Shown piece by piece: positions 9,055-17,108 of a stretch of DNA of 64,000 bases. Location: contig NZ_CP011120.1 of NCBI RefSeq assembly GCF_001628715.1, positions 1,600,001-1,664,000 of the forward strand, given 5' to 3'. The DNA is from Acetobacter oryzifermentans. Its GTDB lineage: Bacteria > Pseudomonadota > Alphaproteobacteria > Acetobacterales > Acetobacteraceae. How positions within the stretch are numbered: position 1 is the stretch's first letter; every line of letters starts with the position of its first letter. The notes under the pieces are model-generated. The model did not search any database and had not been told where the DNA came from. It saw only the letters and a program-made list of their open reading frames with translations. The translations under genes were made by a program, and so were the position numbers.

Positions 9055-10295
9055 GCGGTGCCGGGCTTTTGCGCAATCCATTGCGTTACCGGCATGGCAG
9101 GGCGGAAACCGTGCAGAGAACCTATCTTCTCTAACCGAGACACAGAGATACGCGTAAGCGTTCCACCCCACTCCTGCATAGCGCGTAGCAAGCGCGCTTC
9201 TGTTTCGGCCACCACGGCATTCACAACAATACGACCACCGGGTTTAAGAGCCTGCCATGCAGTTTCCAACACACCAGCGCGGCTTGCGCCTCCGCCAATA
9301 AAAATAGCATCAGGCTTTGGCAAATCTTCCATGCCTTCTGGCGCACGGGCTTGCCTTATATCTAACCCCGGCACACCAAGAGCCACAGCATTGCGTGCAA
9401 TGCGTGCAACCCGCTCTGGCTGCGCTTCAACACACACAGCGCGGCAGAAGGGAGATGCCAACATCCACTCAATACTGATGGAACCAGCTCCCCCCCCAAT
9501 ATCCCACAACAACTCCCCTGCCCGAGGCGCTAGGGATGACAGTGTAACAGCGCGAATTTCCCTCTTTGTAAGCTGGCCATCATGTTCGAAGCACGTATCG
9601 GGCAACCCATTGGCAAGGGGCAATGTGTGCGGAGCACTTTGGGCATCTATTTCCAACCCGATCAGATTAAGCCGTTGTATCTTATCCGGCGCACCTTTGC
9701 TGGCGTAAAAACTGTACATGGCTTCATGTGGGCCACCTAGCCGCTCCAGCACATGGCAGCGCGTTGCCCCTAACCCTTTATTACTAAGCCAGTTGGCCAA
9801 AACACGCGGCGTATTTTCATCAGCAGACAGTACAATCACACGGCCAGATGGCTGCAAAGCTGGATAAAGCTGCTCTATGGGGCGGCCACATAAAGAAATC
9901 ACCCGGCAATCCTGCTCTGCCCACCCAAGCCGACTACATGCCAAAGCCACAGAAGATGGAGCTGGTAAGCACAGCATTTCCTGTGGTGGGATAGAGTGCG
10001 CAAGTGTATTACCCACGCCAAAAAAGAATGGATTACCAGAGGCCAACACTACAGTTGGCGCACCCTTTCGGGCAAGAATAGCATCTATTCCGCGTTCAAA
10101 GGGTGTGGGCCAAGCAAGTGTTTTCCCCTGCACTAATGAAGCCGCCAGTTCCAAATGGCGAGCCCCTCCGACCACAAAAACCGCTTGTGTAAGAATGGAA
10201 CGCGCAACAGGAGAAAGACCTTCCACACCATCTTCCCCAATCCCGATCAGGGTGAGCCACGGGGGGTGTGGCGCATGTTGGGGTTGCTCGGTCAT
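9051..10295 (-). CDS. cobL: Precorrin-6Y C5,15-methyltransferase (decarboxylating)
   Basis: A 414-residue fusion of a CbiE-like tetrapyrrole methylase (about residues 10-205; VVLASGNPFFFGVGN) and a CbiT-like class I methyltransferase (about 220-400; ELLWDIGGGAGSISIEWM, then PDAIFIGGG). It methylates C5 and C15 and removes the acetate carboxyl at C12. Fusion is the CobL form of the aerobic pathway. A run of eight G on the coding strand (9490-9497) lies in the DIGGGAG motif. Divergent from cobK, with 89 bases between the ATGs, so both promoters share that gap. Confidence 0.95.
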   Translation of the reverse strand: MTEQPQHAPHPPWLTLIGIGEDGVEGLSPVARSILTQAVFVVGGARHLELAASLVQGKTLAWPTPFERGIDAILARKGAPTVVLASGNPFFFGVGNTLAHSIPPQEMLCLPAPSSVALACSRLGWAEQDCRVISLCGRPIEQLYPALQPSGRVIVLSADENTPRVLANWLSNKGLGATRCHVLERLGGPHEAMYSFYASKGAPDKIQRLNLIGLEIDAQSAPHTLPLANGLPDTCFEHDGQLTKREIRAVTLSSLAPRAGELLWDIGGGAGSISIEWMLASPFCRAVCVEAQPERVARIARNAVALGVPGLDIRQARAPEGMEDLPKPDAIFIGGGASRAGVLETAWQALKPGGRIVVNAVVAETEARLLRAMQEWGGTLTRISVSRLEKIGSLHGFRPAMPVTQWIAQKPGTA

Positions 10296-10384
10296 TTATC
10301 CATTCCTTTTTTGGCACACACTTGCACGCTAATGGGCTGGGCTTTTACAACAGTTTTATTTTTTATGCTGTAAAGCTTGCCCGT

Positions 10385-11188
10385 ATGCCTTCATCTTCCA
10401 ATAATTTTCGCGTTCTTGTTCTCGGTGGCACCACAGAAGCTTCTGCCTTGTGCCGTGATCTGGAGCAGACCCCCTCCATCAGTACCACGCTTTCCCTTGC
10501 CGGAGTAACCAAACAGCCGCATTTACCTACGCTATCCGTGCGGATTGGTGGCTTTGGAGGCGTTGATGGATTAAGCACATGGCTTAAAACACATGGCATC
10601 AGCGCGCTCATAGATGCCACCCACCCTTTTGCTGCCACTATGAGCCAACACGCCGCCACAGCCTGCGGCACTACGCAAACGCCACTGCTACGTCTTGAAC
10701 GTCCTGATTGGCAGGAAATGCCAAGCGATAGATGGTTCCATGCGGCTAATCTGAAAGAAGCCGCCAGCCTGTTAGCCAATTCCCCAAAATGGAGAACAGC
10801 ACCACAGCGCATTTTTTTAACAACAGGCCGTAAGGAATTAGCGCCGTTTAAAATTGCACCCCAACATCATTACCTCATTCGCTCTATTGATGCGCCCGAT
10901 CCGGCCTCCTTACCTCCAAATGCAACCATTCTGCTGGATCGCGGGCCTTTTGATGTGAACAGTGAAGCCAAGCTGATGCAGGATTACGGCATCACACTTC
11001 TGGTTTCCAAAAACTCTGGGGGCAGTGCTACATACCCCAAACTGGAAGCTGCACGCCTGTTGCGTATTCCCGTCCTGATGATTGACCGCCCAGTGGCCTG
11101 CCCTCATATCCCTACAGTAGAAACTGCCCAACAAGCCATGGCATGGTTACAGGCGCATCAAGCTGCATCAACCCGCCGTAAAGTATAG
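10385..11188 (+). CDS. cobK: Precorrin-6A reductase
   Basis: A 267-residue CobK/CbiJ, the NADPH-dependent reductase that forms precorrin-6B. Seen: Rossmann-type FRVLVLGGTTEASALC at the N-terminus, ALIDATHPFAATMSQHA near residue 75, and VSKNSGG...KLEAA...IPVLMIDRP near the C-terminus. ATG 10385 gives the family N-terminus; the open frame from 10268 adds 39 unrelated residues. Its last 31 bases overlap the convergent cobJ. Confidence 0.92.
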   Translation: MPSSSNNFRVLVLGGTTEASALCRDLEQTPSISTTLSLAGVTKQPHLPTLSVRIGGFGGVDGLSTWLKTHGISALIDATHPFAATMSQHAATACGTTQTPLLRLERPDWQEMPSDRWFHAANLKEAASLLANSPKWRTAPQRIFLTTGRKELAPFKIAPQHHYLIRSIDAPDPASLPPNATILLDRGPFDVNSEAKLMQDYGITLLVSKNSGGSATYPKLEAARLLRIPVLMIDRPVACPHIPTVETAQQAMAWLQAHQAASTRRKV

Positions 11189-11916
11189 AACCACGGTTCA
11201 CCATTGGGCCGATCCACCAAACGGCTGGCTTTACAACCTATCAGCACCAATGTGCTCATATCGGCCCATTCCGCATTGGCATCCTGCAGGGTGGAAAGCC
11301 GCACAGCTTCATCAGGTCGCCCAATGGCGCGCGCGAAAGCAACGGGAATAGTGGCTGGCAACACACCGCGCAAATGCTCCAATGCCTCACCCAACTGCCA
11401 CGGGCGGGCATGAGACCGAGGATTATACAGCGCAATCACAAATCCAGCCTGTGCAGCCAACTGCAACCGTTCCAGCACGACATCCCAGGGCTTGAGGTTA
11501 TCTGAAAGGGACATCACACAAAAATCCCCACCCAACGGGGCACCCAGCCGTGCAGCCGCAGCCAGAACAGCACTTAAGCCGGGAACAACGCTAATATCCA
11601 GCGCACGCCATTTATCTGGCCCTTGCTCCAATGCTTCAAACACAGCGCTGGCCATGCCAAATACGCCTGCATCTCCACCAGAAACAACTGCCACATGTCG
11701 CCCTTGCTCTGCCATTTCCAACGCATGGCGAGCACGATCAAGTTCTACCCTATTGTCTGAGGCATGACGAACAACATGCGAAGGGGCTTCTACCCGATTT
11801 ACATACGGGCCATAGCCAACCAGATCTGTTGCTTGAGCTAAGGCCTGATCTGCCTGTGGCGTACGCTGGAGGCTATTACCTGGCCCTAACCCTATAATGG
11901 TAACGCTACCCTTCAT
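11158..11916 (-). CDS. cobJ: Precorrin-3B C17-methyltransferase
   Basis: A 252-residue tetrapyrrole methylase that methylates C17 and drives ring contraction. Marks: VTIIGLGPGN at the N-terminus, VGYGPYV near residue 34, VAVVSGGDAGVFGMA near 76, and DISVVPGLSAVLAAAARLGAPLGGDFCVMSLSD-type segment near 105-140. Starts with ATG overlapping the cobI stop by four bases. Last gene of the cobG-cobH-cobI-cobJ operon and convergent, overlapping, with cobK. Confidence 0.94.
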   Translation of the reverse strand: MKGSVTIIGLGPGNSLQRTPQADQALAQATDLVGYGPYVNRVEAPSHVVRHASDNRVELDRARHALEMAEQGRHVAVVSGGDAGVFGMASAVFEALEQGPDKWRALDISVVPGLSAVLAAAARLGAPLGGDFCVMSLSDNLKPWDVVLERLQLAAQAGFVIALYNPRSHARPWQLGEALEHLRGVLPATIPVAFARAIGRPDEAVRLSTLQDANAEWADMSTLVLIGCKASRLVDRPNGEPWFYTLRRVDAA

Positions 11917-12638
11917 CTCACACCTTTCCGACCCGGCAGCAGAACCAGCGAGAAATAAGGCACGTTATCTGCCTGCTCTTGCAAGGCACACATACGGGTA
12001 TTTTCCTGCGTGCCGCGTTCAACATATACGGCATCTTCCAAACGCCCCGCTTTTTCCAGCGCCCGCTTGACCTGTGGCATATTACGGCCTGTTTTCATGA
12101 TAACTGCGGCATCTGCCTGTTCCAGCCAGTTGGTCAGCTTTTCTTCTGGCAATGTGGCAGGGAGAACGCACAACACATCATCTCCGTGCGTTATGGGCAG
12201 ATGTGCCTGTGTCCAGCAGCCATTCATAGCCATAATGCCGGGTACAATTTCGGTTTCAAAACCGGCTTTCAGCCGATCAAAAAGATACATGGCCGAACCA
12301 TACAGAAAGGGGTCGCCCTCACATAACAGAACGACGTCCTGCCCTTTTTCCAGCCGTTGAGCCAGATTGCGCGCGCAGTTATCATAAAACTGGCTCATGC
12401 CACCATGATACGCCGGATTGGCAACGGAAACTTCTGTTGTGAATGGATATTCCAGCCGCAACTCATCGGCATCGGGCGCAATATGTGCACGTGCAATAGT
12501 ACGCGCATGGCCCGGCCTATCATGACGGCAGAAATACGCCACGACCTTTGCCGCCTGCACCAGCCGAACAGCCCTTACTGTCATGAGTTCGGGATCACCC
12601 GGGCCTACGCCAACAACCTGCAATTTGCCGCGTGTCAT
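11913..12638 (-). CDS. cobI: Precorrin-2 C20-methyltransferase
   Basis: A 241-residue tetrapyrrole methylase acting on C20 of precorrin-2, the first committed step toward B12. Seen: VVGVGPGDPELMTVRAVRL at the N-terminus, DVVLLCEGDPFLYGSAMYL near residue 100, and VPGIMAMNGCW near 130. Its ATG directly follows the cobH stop, and its stop overlaps the cobJ start. Confidence 0.94.
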   Translation of the reverse strand: MTRGKLQVVGVGPGDPELMTVRAVRLVQAAKVVAYFCRHDRPGHARTIARAHIAPDADELRLEYPFTTEVSVANPAYHGGMSQFYDNCARNLAQRLEKGQDVVLLCEGDPFLYGSAMYLFDRLKAGFETEIVPGIMAMNGCWTQAHLPITHGDDVLCVLPATLPEEKLTNWLEQADAAVIMKTGRNMPQVKRALEKAGRLEDAVYVERGTQENTRMCALQEQADNVPYFSLVLLPGRKGVR

Positions 12639-13268
12639 TTATTCACGCTCACAAGCCAGAGCATTTACAGCAGCAGCAGCCATGGCGCTGCCCCCCGGCC
12701 GACCGCGCACAACAAGCCAAGGCACATCCTTGCGGAGGGAAAGAGCTTCCTTAGATTCCATGGCACCCACAAAACCTACCGGCAGCCCGATAATGGCCGC
12801 AGGGTACGGTGCGCCTGCATCCAACATTTCCAGCAAGTGGAAGAGTGCTGTCGGTGCATTGCCAATGGCAACCACTGCTCCAGCCAGCTTTTCACCCCAC
12901 AAATTCAGCGCTGCGGCTGAGCGGGTGTTGCCAATCTGACGCGCCAATTCCGGGGTGCGACTATCGCGCAGCGTGCAGGTTACGGCATTATCAGCAGGCA
13001 GTCTCGCCCGCGTAACCCCATGCGCCACCATTTCGGAATCACACAAAACATCGCAGCCCTTTTTCAGAGCCGTGCGGGCAGCCGTAACAAAATCAGCCGT
13101 CATGCTAACAGATTGCGCCATTTCCACCATGCCGCAGGCATGAATAATACGTACGACAACCTGCGCTTCTTCCGGCGCAAAGGCAGACAGATCGGCTTCC
13201 GCCCGAATGGTCGCGAAGGAGCGTTCGTAAATAGCTGCTCCATCCTTGATATACTCATACGCGGCCAT
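12639..13268 (-). CDS. cobH: Precorrin-8X methylmutase
   Basis: A 209-residue CobH/CbiC, which moves the C11 methyl to C12 to give hydrogenobyrinate. The catalytic histidine is seen in RIIHACGMVEMAQ (His near residue 43), followed by the GCDVLCDSEMVAHGV segment and the NAPTALFHLLEML motif. Start overlaps the 3' end of cobG by 14 bases. Confidence 0.95.
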   Translation of the reverse strand: MAAYEYIKDGAAIYERSFATIRAEADLSAFAPEEAQVVVRIIHACGMVEMAQSVSMTADFVTAARTALKKGCDVLCDSEMVAHGVTRARLPADNAVTCTLRDSRTPELARQIGNTRSAAALNLWGEKLAGAVVAIGNAPTALFHLLEMLDAGAPYPAAIIGLPVGFVGAMESKEALSLRKDVPWLVVRGRPGGSAMAAAAVNALACERE

Positions 13269-14487
13269 TCATTATCCTTTCCTGTGGCTTGGTGCCTATA
13301 AAATAGTCTTCGACTGCTGTGTCATCTGGGAAAAAGCGCATGACAGGCCCCGATGTCGTGCCATTGTGGATGAGCCCATAGCCATTTTGGTCGGCAACAA
13401 CCGTCCAGCTTGCTTTTGCAGGGTGCGCACAGCCTTTACTGCATCCAGATACATGCAGGCTTTCCCCTGCCCCCAAACTATGCGCCAGTGTTTTTGCCAA
13501 TGCTTGTGTTGCACCTTCTGCTTGCGCACATCCTGCATTTCCCATGCAGGCAGAAACTCGTAAAATAGGATTGGTGCTTGTATCCACCATATCCGCCACA
13601 TGCGGCGCGTACGGCATACCGTGCAGAATAATACTGTGCCACGGCGTAAGCCGCAGGATGCCATCTCCGTTTCGTGCATGATGCGCGCAGCTACGCAGCA
13701 TAGTGGATGTTAAAATGCCTAATGGCGCATTAAGGGCATATAAGGCAGAACCTATTGAGCCTGCTAATAAAGCCGGATCCGGCACGGCTGCACTCGTAAC
13801 TTCTGCTGGATAATAAGGCTGATGAATGGCCTGAAAGAGCATTTTACCCGTTGCTGGGTACCGTGCTGGCCGTTTACCTTCCGGGATGGCGGTAAAAGCC
13901 TGGGCCAACTTTACAGCCAATTCAACTATGGTCTGAATGGGGGCAGCCTTGCTTTTCTGATTGCCACATACAACAGACCACAACCCCGCCCCATTGGCTT
14001 GCAACGTGATATCTGCCTTCAACAACCCAACAGTAAACAGCCCTCCGCCATCTACGGCAAAGCCAAACTTATCCGGCAATACAGAAAGAGTATCGGCATG
14101 ACACAAGGCCATGCGCAAAGCTGCGGCACATTCCAACGTATCTGGAGCACAGGATCGATCACACCCCGCCAAAGGGGATACCAATAACGCCAAGCGCTTT
14201 TCATGCTCAGGATTGGCCATACCTAAACCTGCCAGAACGGCCAGTTCGGGAAAACGCAAGGCGTTGTTATGAGAGAACCCACGCAATTGCAGGCTGGCGC
14301 GGTTGGTAAGGCAGATCAGCCCATTGCCTTCACGCTCTGCAATCTGTGCCAGAAAAACAGCCTGCGCCGCAGTTATCCGGCCCAATGGTGGCCTTACACG
14401 CACCAACCAGCCATCTTTGGCTTGCATGGGGGCAAACAGACCCGGACACCACCCTTTAACCTCTGGCGGCGTAAAACGCTGTGTCAC
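13255..14487 (-). CDS. cobG: Precorrin-3B synthase
   Basis: A 410-residue nitrite/sulfite-reductase-fold enzyme that uses O2 to hydroxylate C20 and form the ring-A lactone; it marks the aerobic pathway. [4Fe-4S] cysteines are seen in VSACMGNAGC and HVSGCSKGCAHP near residues 310-350; the PPLGRIT motif lies near residue 36. GTG 14487 is chosen because AAGGAGG ends eight bases before it; the frame continues to a TTG 12 codons up without a ribosome site. First gene of cobGHIJ. I saw no cobalamin riboswitch in the 170 bases before it. Confidence 0.93.
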   Translation of the reverse strand: MTQRFTPPEVKGWCPGLFAPMQAKDGWLVRVRPPLGRITAAQAVFLAQIAEREGNGLICLTNRASLQLRGFSHNNALRFPELAVLAGLGMANPEHEKRLALLVSPLAGCDRSCAPDTLECAAALRMALCHADTLSVLPDKFGFAVDGGGLFTVGLLKADITLQANGAGLWSVVCGNQKSKAAPIQTIVELAVKLAQAFTAIPEGKRPARYPATGKMLFQAIHQPYYPAEVTSAAVPDPALLAGSIGSALYALNAPLGILTSTMLRSCAHHARNGDGILRLTPWHSIILHGMPYAPHVADMVDTSTNPILRVSACMGNAGCAQAEGATQALAKTLAHSLGAGESLHVSGCSKGCAHPAKASWTVVADQNGYGLIHNGTTSGPVMRFFPDDTAVEDYFIGTKPQERIMNGRV

Positions 14488-14657
14488 GCTATCTGCCTCC
14501 TTTCTTGGCTGCGGCGGATACAAAATCTCTCTTCACGGTCGCCCTGTTACGCAACACAAGCCTTGCTTGTCAAAAAGCCAAACGTACTTCCATATTTAAG
14601 AGAGAGGCAGCCTGTAGCATTACATGAGCCAGCAGCAATCTGTGTTATGAAAGACAG

Positions 14658-15197
14658 ATGATCATAACATCTCCTCTTTCCATCCGCTTGGGCTTGATAG
14701 CAGGTTTGTTTTTTGCCGGATCAGGCATTTACTCTACCCGCGCCTGCGCAAATGAAACCCTCACGCTGGATACAGCCGCACAGGCCACATATGCGTTGGT
14801 GAAACAGATAGGTGAACAGCGCTTTACTGCGCCAGACTTTCGCCCCGGCACTGTGCGGCATATGGTGATGTTTCAGTTCCGCACCACAGCAACTGCTGCC
14901 GAAAGGCAGGAAGTCACACGTCGTTTTCTGGAACTGGCGACACACTCACGCCGACCGAATGGCAAACCGGTTGTTGCCAACTTGGAATCTGGGCCACAAA
15001 ATAGTGGTGAAAATGCAGATCACGGGCTGGATTATGGGTATCTTGTTACCTTCCGTTCAGAAGGTGATCGTAATTACTATGTAGGTCGCCCGATTGTACA
15101 CACGAGCGGATGTTTTGACCCCGCGCATGATGCCTTTAAAAAATTTGCTGCACCATTTCTGGCCAATGTGGTGGTTTTTGATTTTACCGTAAAATGA
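14658..15197 (+). CDS. Secreted Dabb (stress-responsive A/B barrel) domain protein
   Basis: A 179-residue protein of unknown role. An N-terminal signal peptide with a hydrophobic stretch ends near residue 31 (TRACANE), so it is probably periplasmic. The rest has the Dabb pattern: VRHMVMFQFR strand near 66, a helix (AERQEVTRRFLEL), LDYGYLVTFRSEGDRNYYV near 122, a DPAHDAFKKFAAPFL helix and a VVVFDF final strand. Dabb dimers are ferredoxin-like barrels with varied functions. Divergent from cobG, convergent with fumC. Confidence 0.75.
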   Translation: MIITSPLSIRLGLIAGLFFAGSGIYSTRACANETLTLDTAAQATYALVKQIGEQRFTAPDFRPGTVRHMVMFQFRTTATAAERQEVTRRFLELATHSRRPNGKPVVANLESGPQNSGENADHGLDYGYLVTFRSEGDRNYYVGRPIVHTSGCFDPAHDAFKKFAAPFLANVVVFDFTVK

Positions 15198-15198
15198 A

Positions 15199-15219
15199 GG
15201 GGAGAGAGAAACCCTCCCC
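15199..15219. terminator. Hairpin between the Dabb gene and fumC
   Basis: GGGGAG/CTCCCC arms separated by nine bases, in the 51-base gap between the two convergent genes. There is no T-run on either strand, so termination is likely but not certain. Confidence 0.45.
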
Positions 15220-15248
15220 ACTCCGTTAAGGCTTGAAATATTTAGTAT

Positions 15249-16697
15249 TCAGGCCCCGGCAACGCCTTCTCCCACCATATCAAGTGGGTTTACCACCTTG
15301 TCGAAGGTAGGTGCATCTACGTAACCAGATTTAAGGGCTGCATCCTTGAGGGAAAGATCATGCTCCATGGCAATGTGCGCAATTTCCGCAGCCTTGTCAT
15401 AGCCAATAACAGGGGCCAAAGCGGTAACGAGCATAACGGACCCACCCACATTCTGCTTGAGCCGCTTTTCGTTTAGTTGCGTACCTTCAACAGAAAAAAT
15501 GCGGAAGTTATGGCAGCCATCGGCCAAAATACGGATACTGGCAAGACAGTTGGCCAGTATTACCGGCCGCATCACATTCAGATCCAACTGGCCCTGACTA
15601 GCCGCAAAAGCAATGGTGTTATCATTCCCCAACACCTGCGTTGCAATCATCACCATTGCTTCACATTGAGTGGGATTCACTTTGCCGGGCATGATAGAAG
15701 AGCCAGGTTCATTTTCGGGCAGATGCAGTTCTCCTAACCCGCAACGTGGGCCGGAGGCCAGCCAGCGCATGTCGTTGGCAATTTTCAGCAATGGCACCGC
15801 CAGGCCGCGCAAACCCGCAGATGTTCTGGCCATGGCATCCAACCCACTTAACGCAGCAAATTTGTTAGGCGCCGTAACAAATGGCTGCTTTGTTAGCTCT
15901 GCTATACGCGCAGCTATAGCTTTGCTGAAACCTGCTGGCGCATTCAGCCCCGTGCCAACAGCAGTACCCCCGGCAGCAAGCTCGAACAAAGCTTCACGAT
16001 CTTTACGCAGGCCACAAAGCGCATCTTCTAGCATTTGCACCCAGCCAGACCATTCCTGCCCTACCGTTAAAGGTACAGCATCTTGTAAATGGGTGCGGCC
16101 AATTTTAACAACGTCCATCCATTGTTCGGCCTTTTGCCGTAAAGCTTCTATAAGCTTTTCTACGCTGGGCAAAAGTCGGTTTTCAATTTCCAGCAATGTG
16201 ACAACATGCATGGCCGTTGGAAATGAATCGTTGCTGGATTGGCCCATGTTCACATCATCATTGGGATGGATGGGTGTTTTAGAGCCAATTTTGCCACCTA
16301 CAAGCTGAATGGCACGGTTTGCAATAACCTCATTCACATTCATATTTGTTTGGGTGCCAGACCCTGTCTGCCAAACAAACAGCGGAAAATGTGCATCCAG
16401 CTTACCTGCTGTAACTTCATCTGCAACCGTAGCTATCAGATCTGCCTTCCATTGCGGCATACGCCCTTCTGCCGCGTTCACTAACGCAGCCGCTTTTTTA
16501 ACAATGCCATATGCATGATACAGCGGTAGAGGCATACGCTCTGTGCCAATGGAAAAATGCACCAGACTGCGCTGGGTTTGTGCTCCCCAGTATTTGTCTG
16601 CCGGAACATCTATGGTTCCCATTGAATCCCGTTCCTGCCGGACACCTGTGGCCTGAATACCTACAGGACAAAAACGAATTTGCGGATTATTGCTCAT
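15249..16697 (-). CDS. fumC: Fumarate hydratase, class II
   Basis: A 482-residue iron-independent fumarase interconverting fumarate and malate in the TCA cycle. Seen: SMGTIDVPADKYWGAQTQRSL near residue 25, GSGTQTNMNVNEV near 115, TGLNAPAGF near 240, and the superfamily signature GSSIMPGKVNPTQCEA near 335. ATG 16697 (MSNNPQIRF) has AGGGAG upstream and a family-like N-terminus; the longer frame to 16796 is not needed. A single gene in this context. Confidence 0.96.
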   Translation of the reverse strand: MSNNPQIRFCPVGIQATGVRQERDSMGTIDVPADKYWGAQTQRSLVHFSIGTERMPLPLYHAYGIVKKAAALVNAAEGRMPQWKADLIATVADEVTAGKLDAHFPLFVWQTGSGTQTNMNVNEVIANRAIQLVGGKIGSKTPIHPNDDVNMGQSSNDSFPTAMHVVTLLEIENRLLPSVEKLIEALRQKAEQWMDVVKIGRTHLQDAVPLTVGQEWSGWVQMLEDALCGLRKDREALFELAAGGTAVGTGLNAPAGFSKAIAARIAELTKQPFVTAPNKFAALSGLDAMARTSAGLRGLAVPLLKIANDMRWLASGPRCGLGELHLPENEPGSSIMPGKVNPTQCEAMVMIATQVLGNDNTIAFAASQGQLDLNVMRPVILANCLASIRILADGCHNFRIFSVEGTQLNEKRLKQNVGGSVMLVTALAPVIGYDKAAEIAHIAMEHDLSLKDAALKSGYVDAPTFDKVVNPLDMVGEGVAGA

Positions 16698-17108
16698 GAT
16701 ACATGATCTCCCTGCTGGCTCGTGACGTTCAGCCAGCTTTCTGGTTTGAGCAGCATAGACCTCTTCCGCATCTAAAAATGAGGCCACGCCCATCACATTT
16801 AGACGATGATGATTTTCAACCAGATATTTATAAGATTTTTGAAATTTACTTATATATATCGTTTCACTAACTCCTTTACTAAGTAAGGACTAGAAAAACC
16901 AAGATGCATTTCTGCTATGAATTTGACCACTTCATAGACTTGCTATCGCCAAATGTTTATTCTACACGCTTTGTTTACATCATTCAAAAGGGCGTGACAT
17001 ATTGCGCCCTCATGAACTTGGCTCAATGCATGATTCCATAAAAATTATCATGCAAATAATTTCATCGTGCAATGGTACAGCATTCAACATGCACATACCG
17101 TGGGAAAT
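16698..17108. other. Divergent promoter region between fumC and the porin
   Basis: 411 bases with no gene. AT-rich near fumC. Two inverted repeats lie on the porin side: GGGCG/CGCCC at 16990-17009, and GCATGAT/ATCATGC at 17028-17053. No clear sigma-70 promoter could be fixed by eye. Confidence 0.5.
17028..17053. promoter_or_regulatory. Inverted repeat GCATGAT-N12-ATCATGC before the porin
   Basis: Perfect 7-bp arms with a 12-base spacer, 56 bases before the porin ATG. The position fits an operator or an activator site at the porin promoter. No factor is identified. Confidence 0.4.

Noticed and set aside
14555..14569. ACAAGC/GCTTGT hairpin upstream of cobG as a terminator
   Set aside because: It has six-base arms without a T-run and lies between divergent genes, where no terminator is needed.
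14488..14657. Cobalamin riboswitch before cobG
   Set aside because: I looked for the GCCACTG-type B12 box and its partner segments there and before cobL, cobK and cbiD and saw none.
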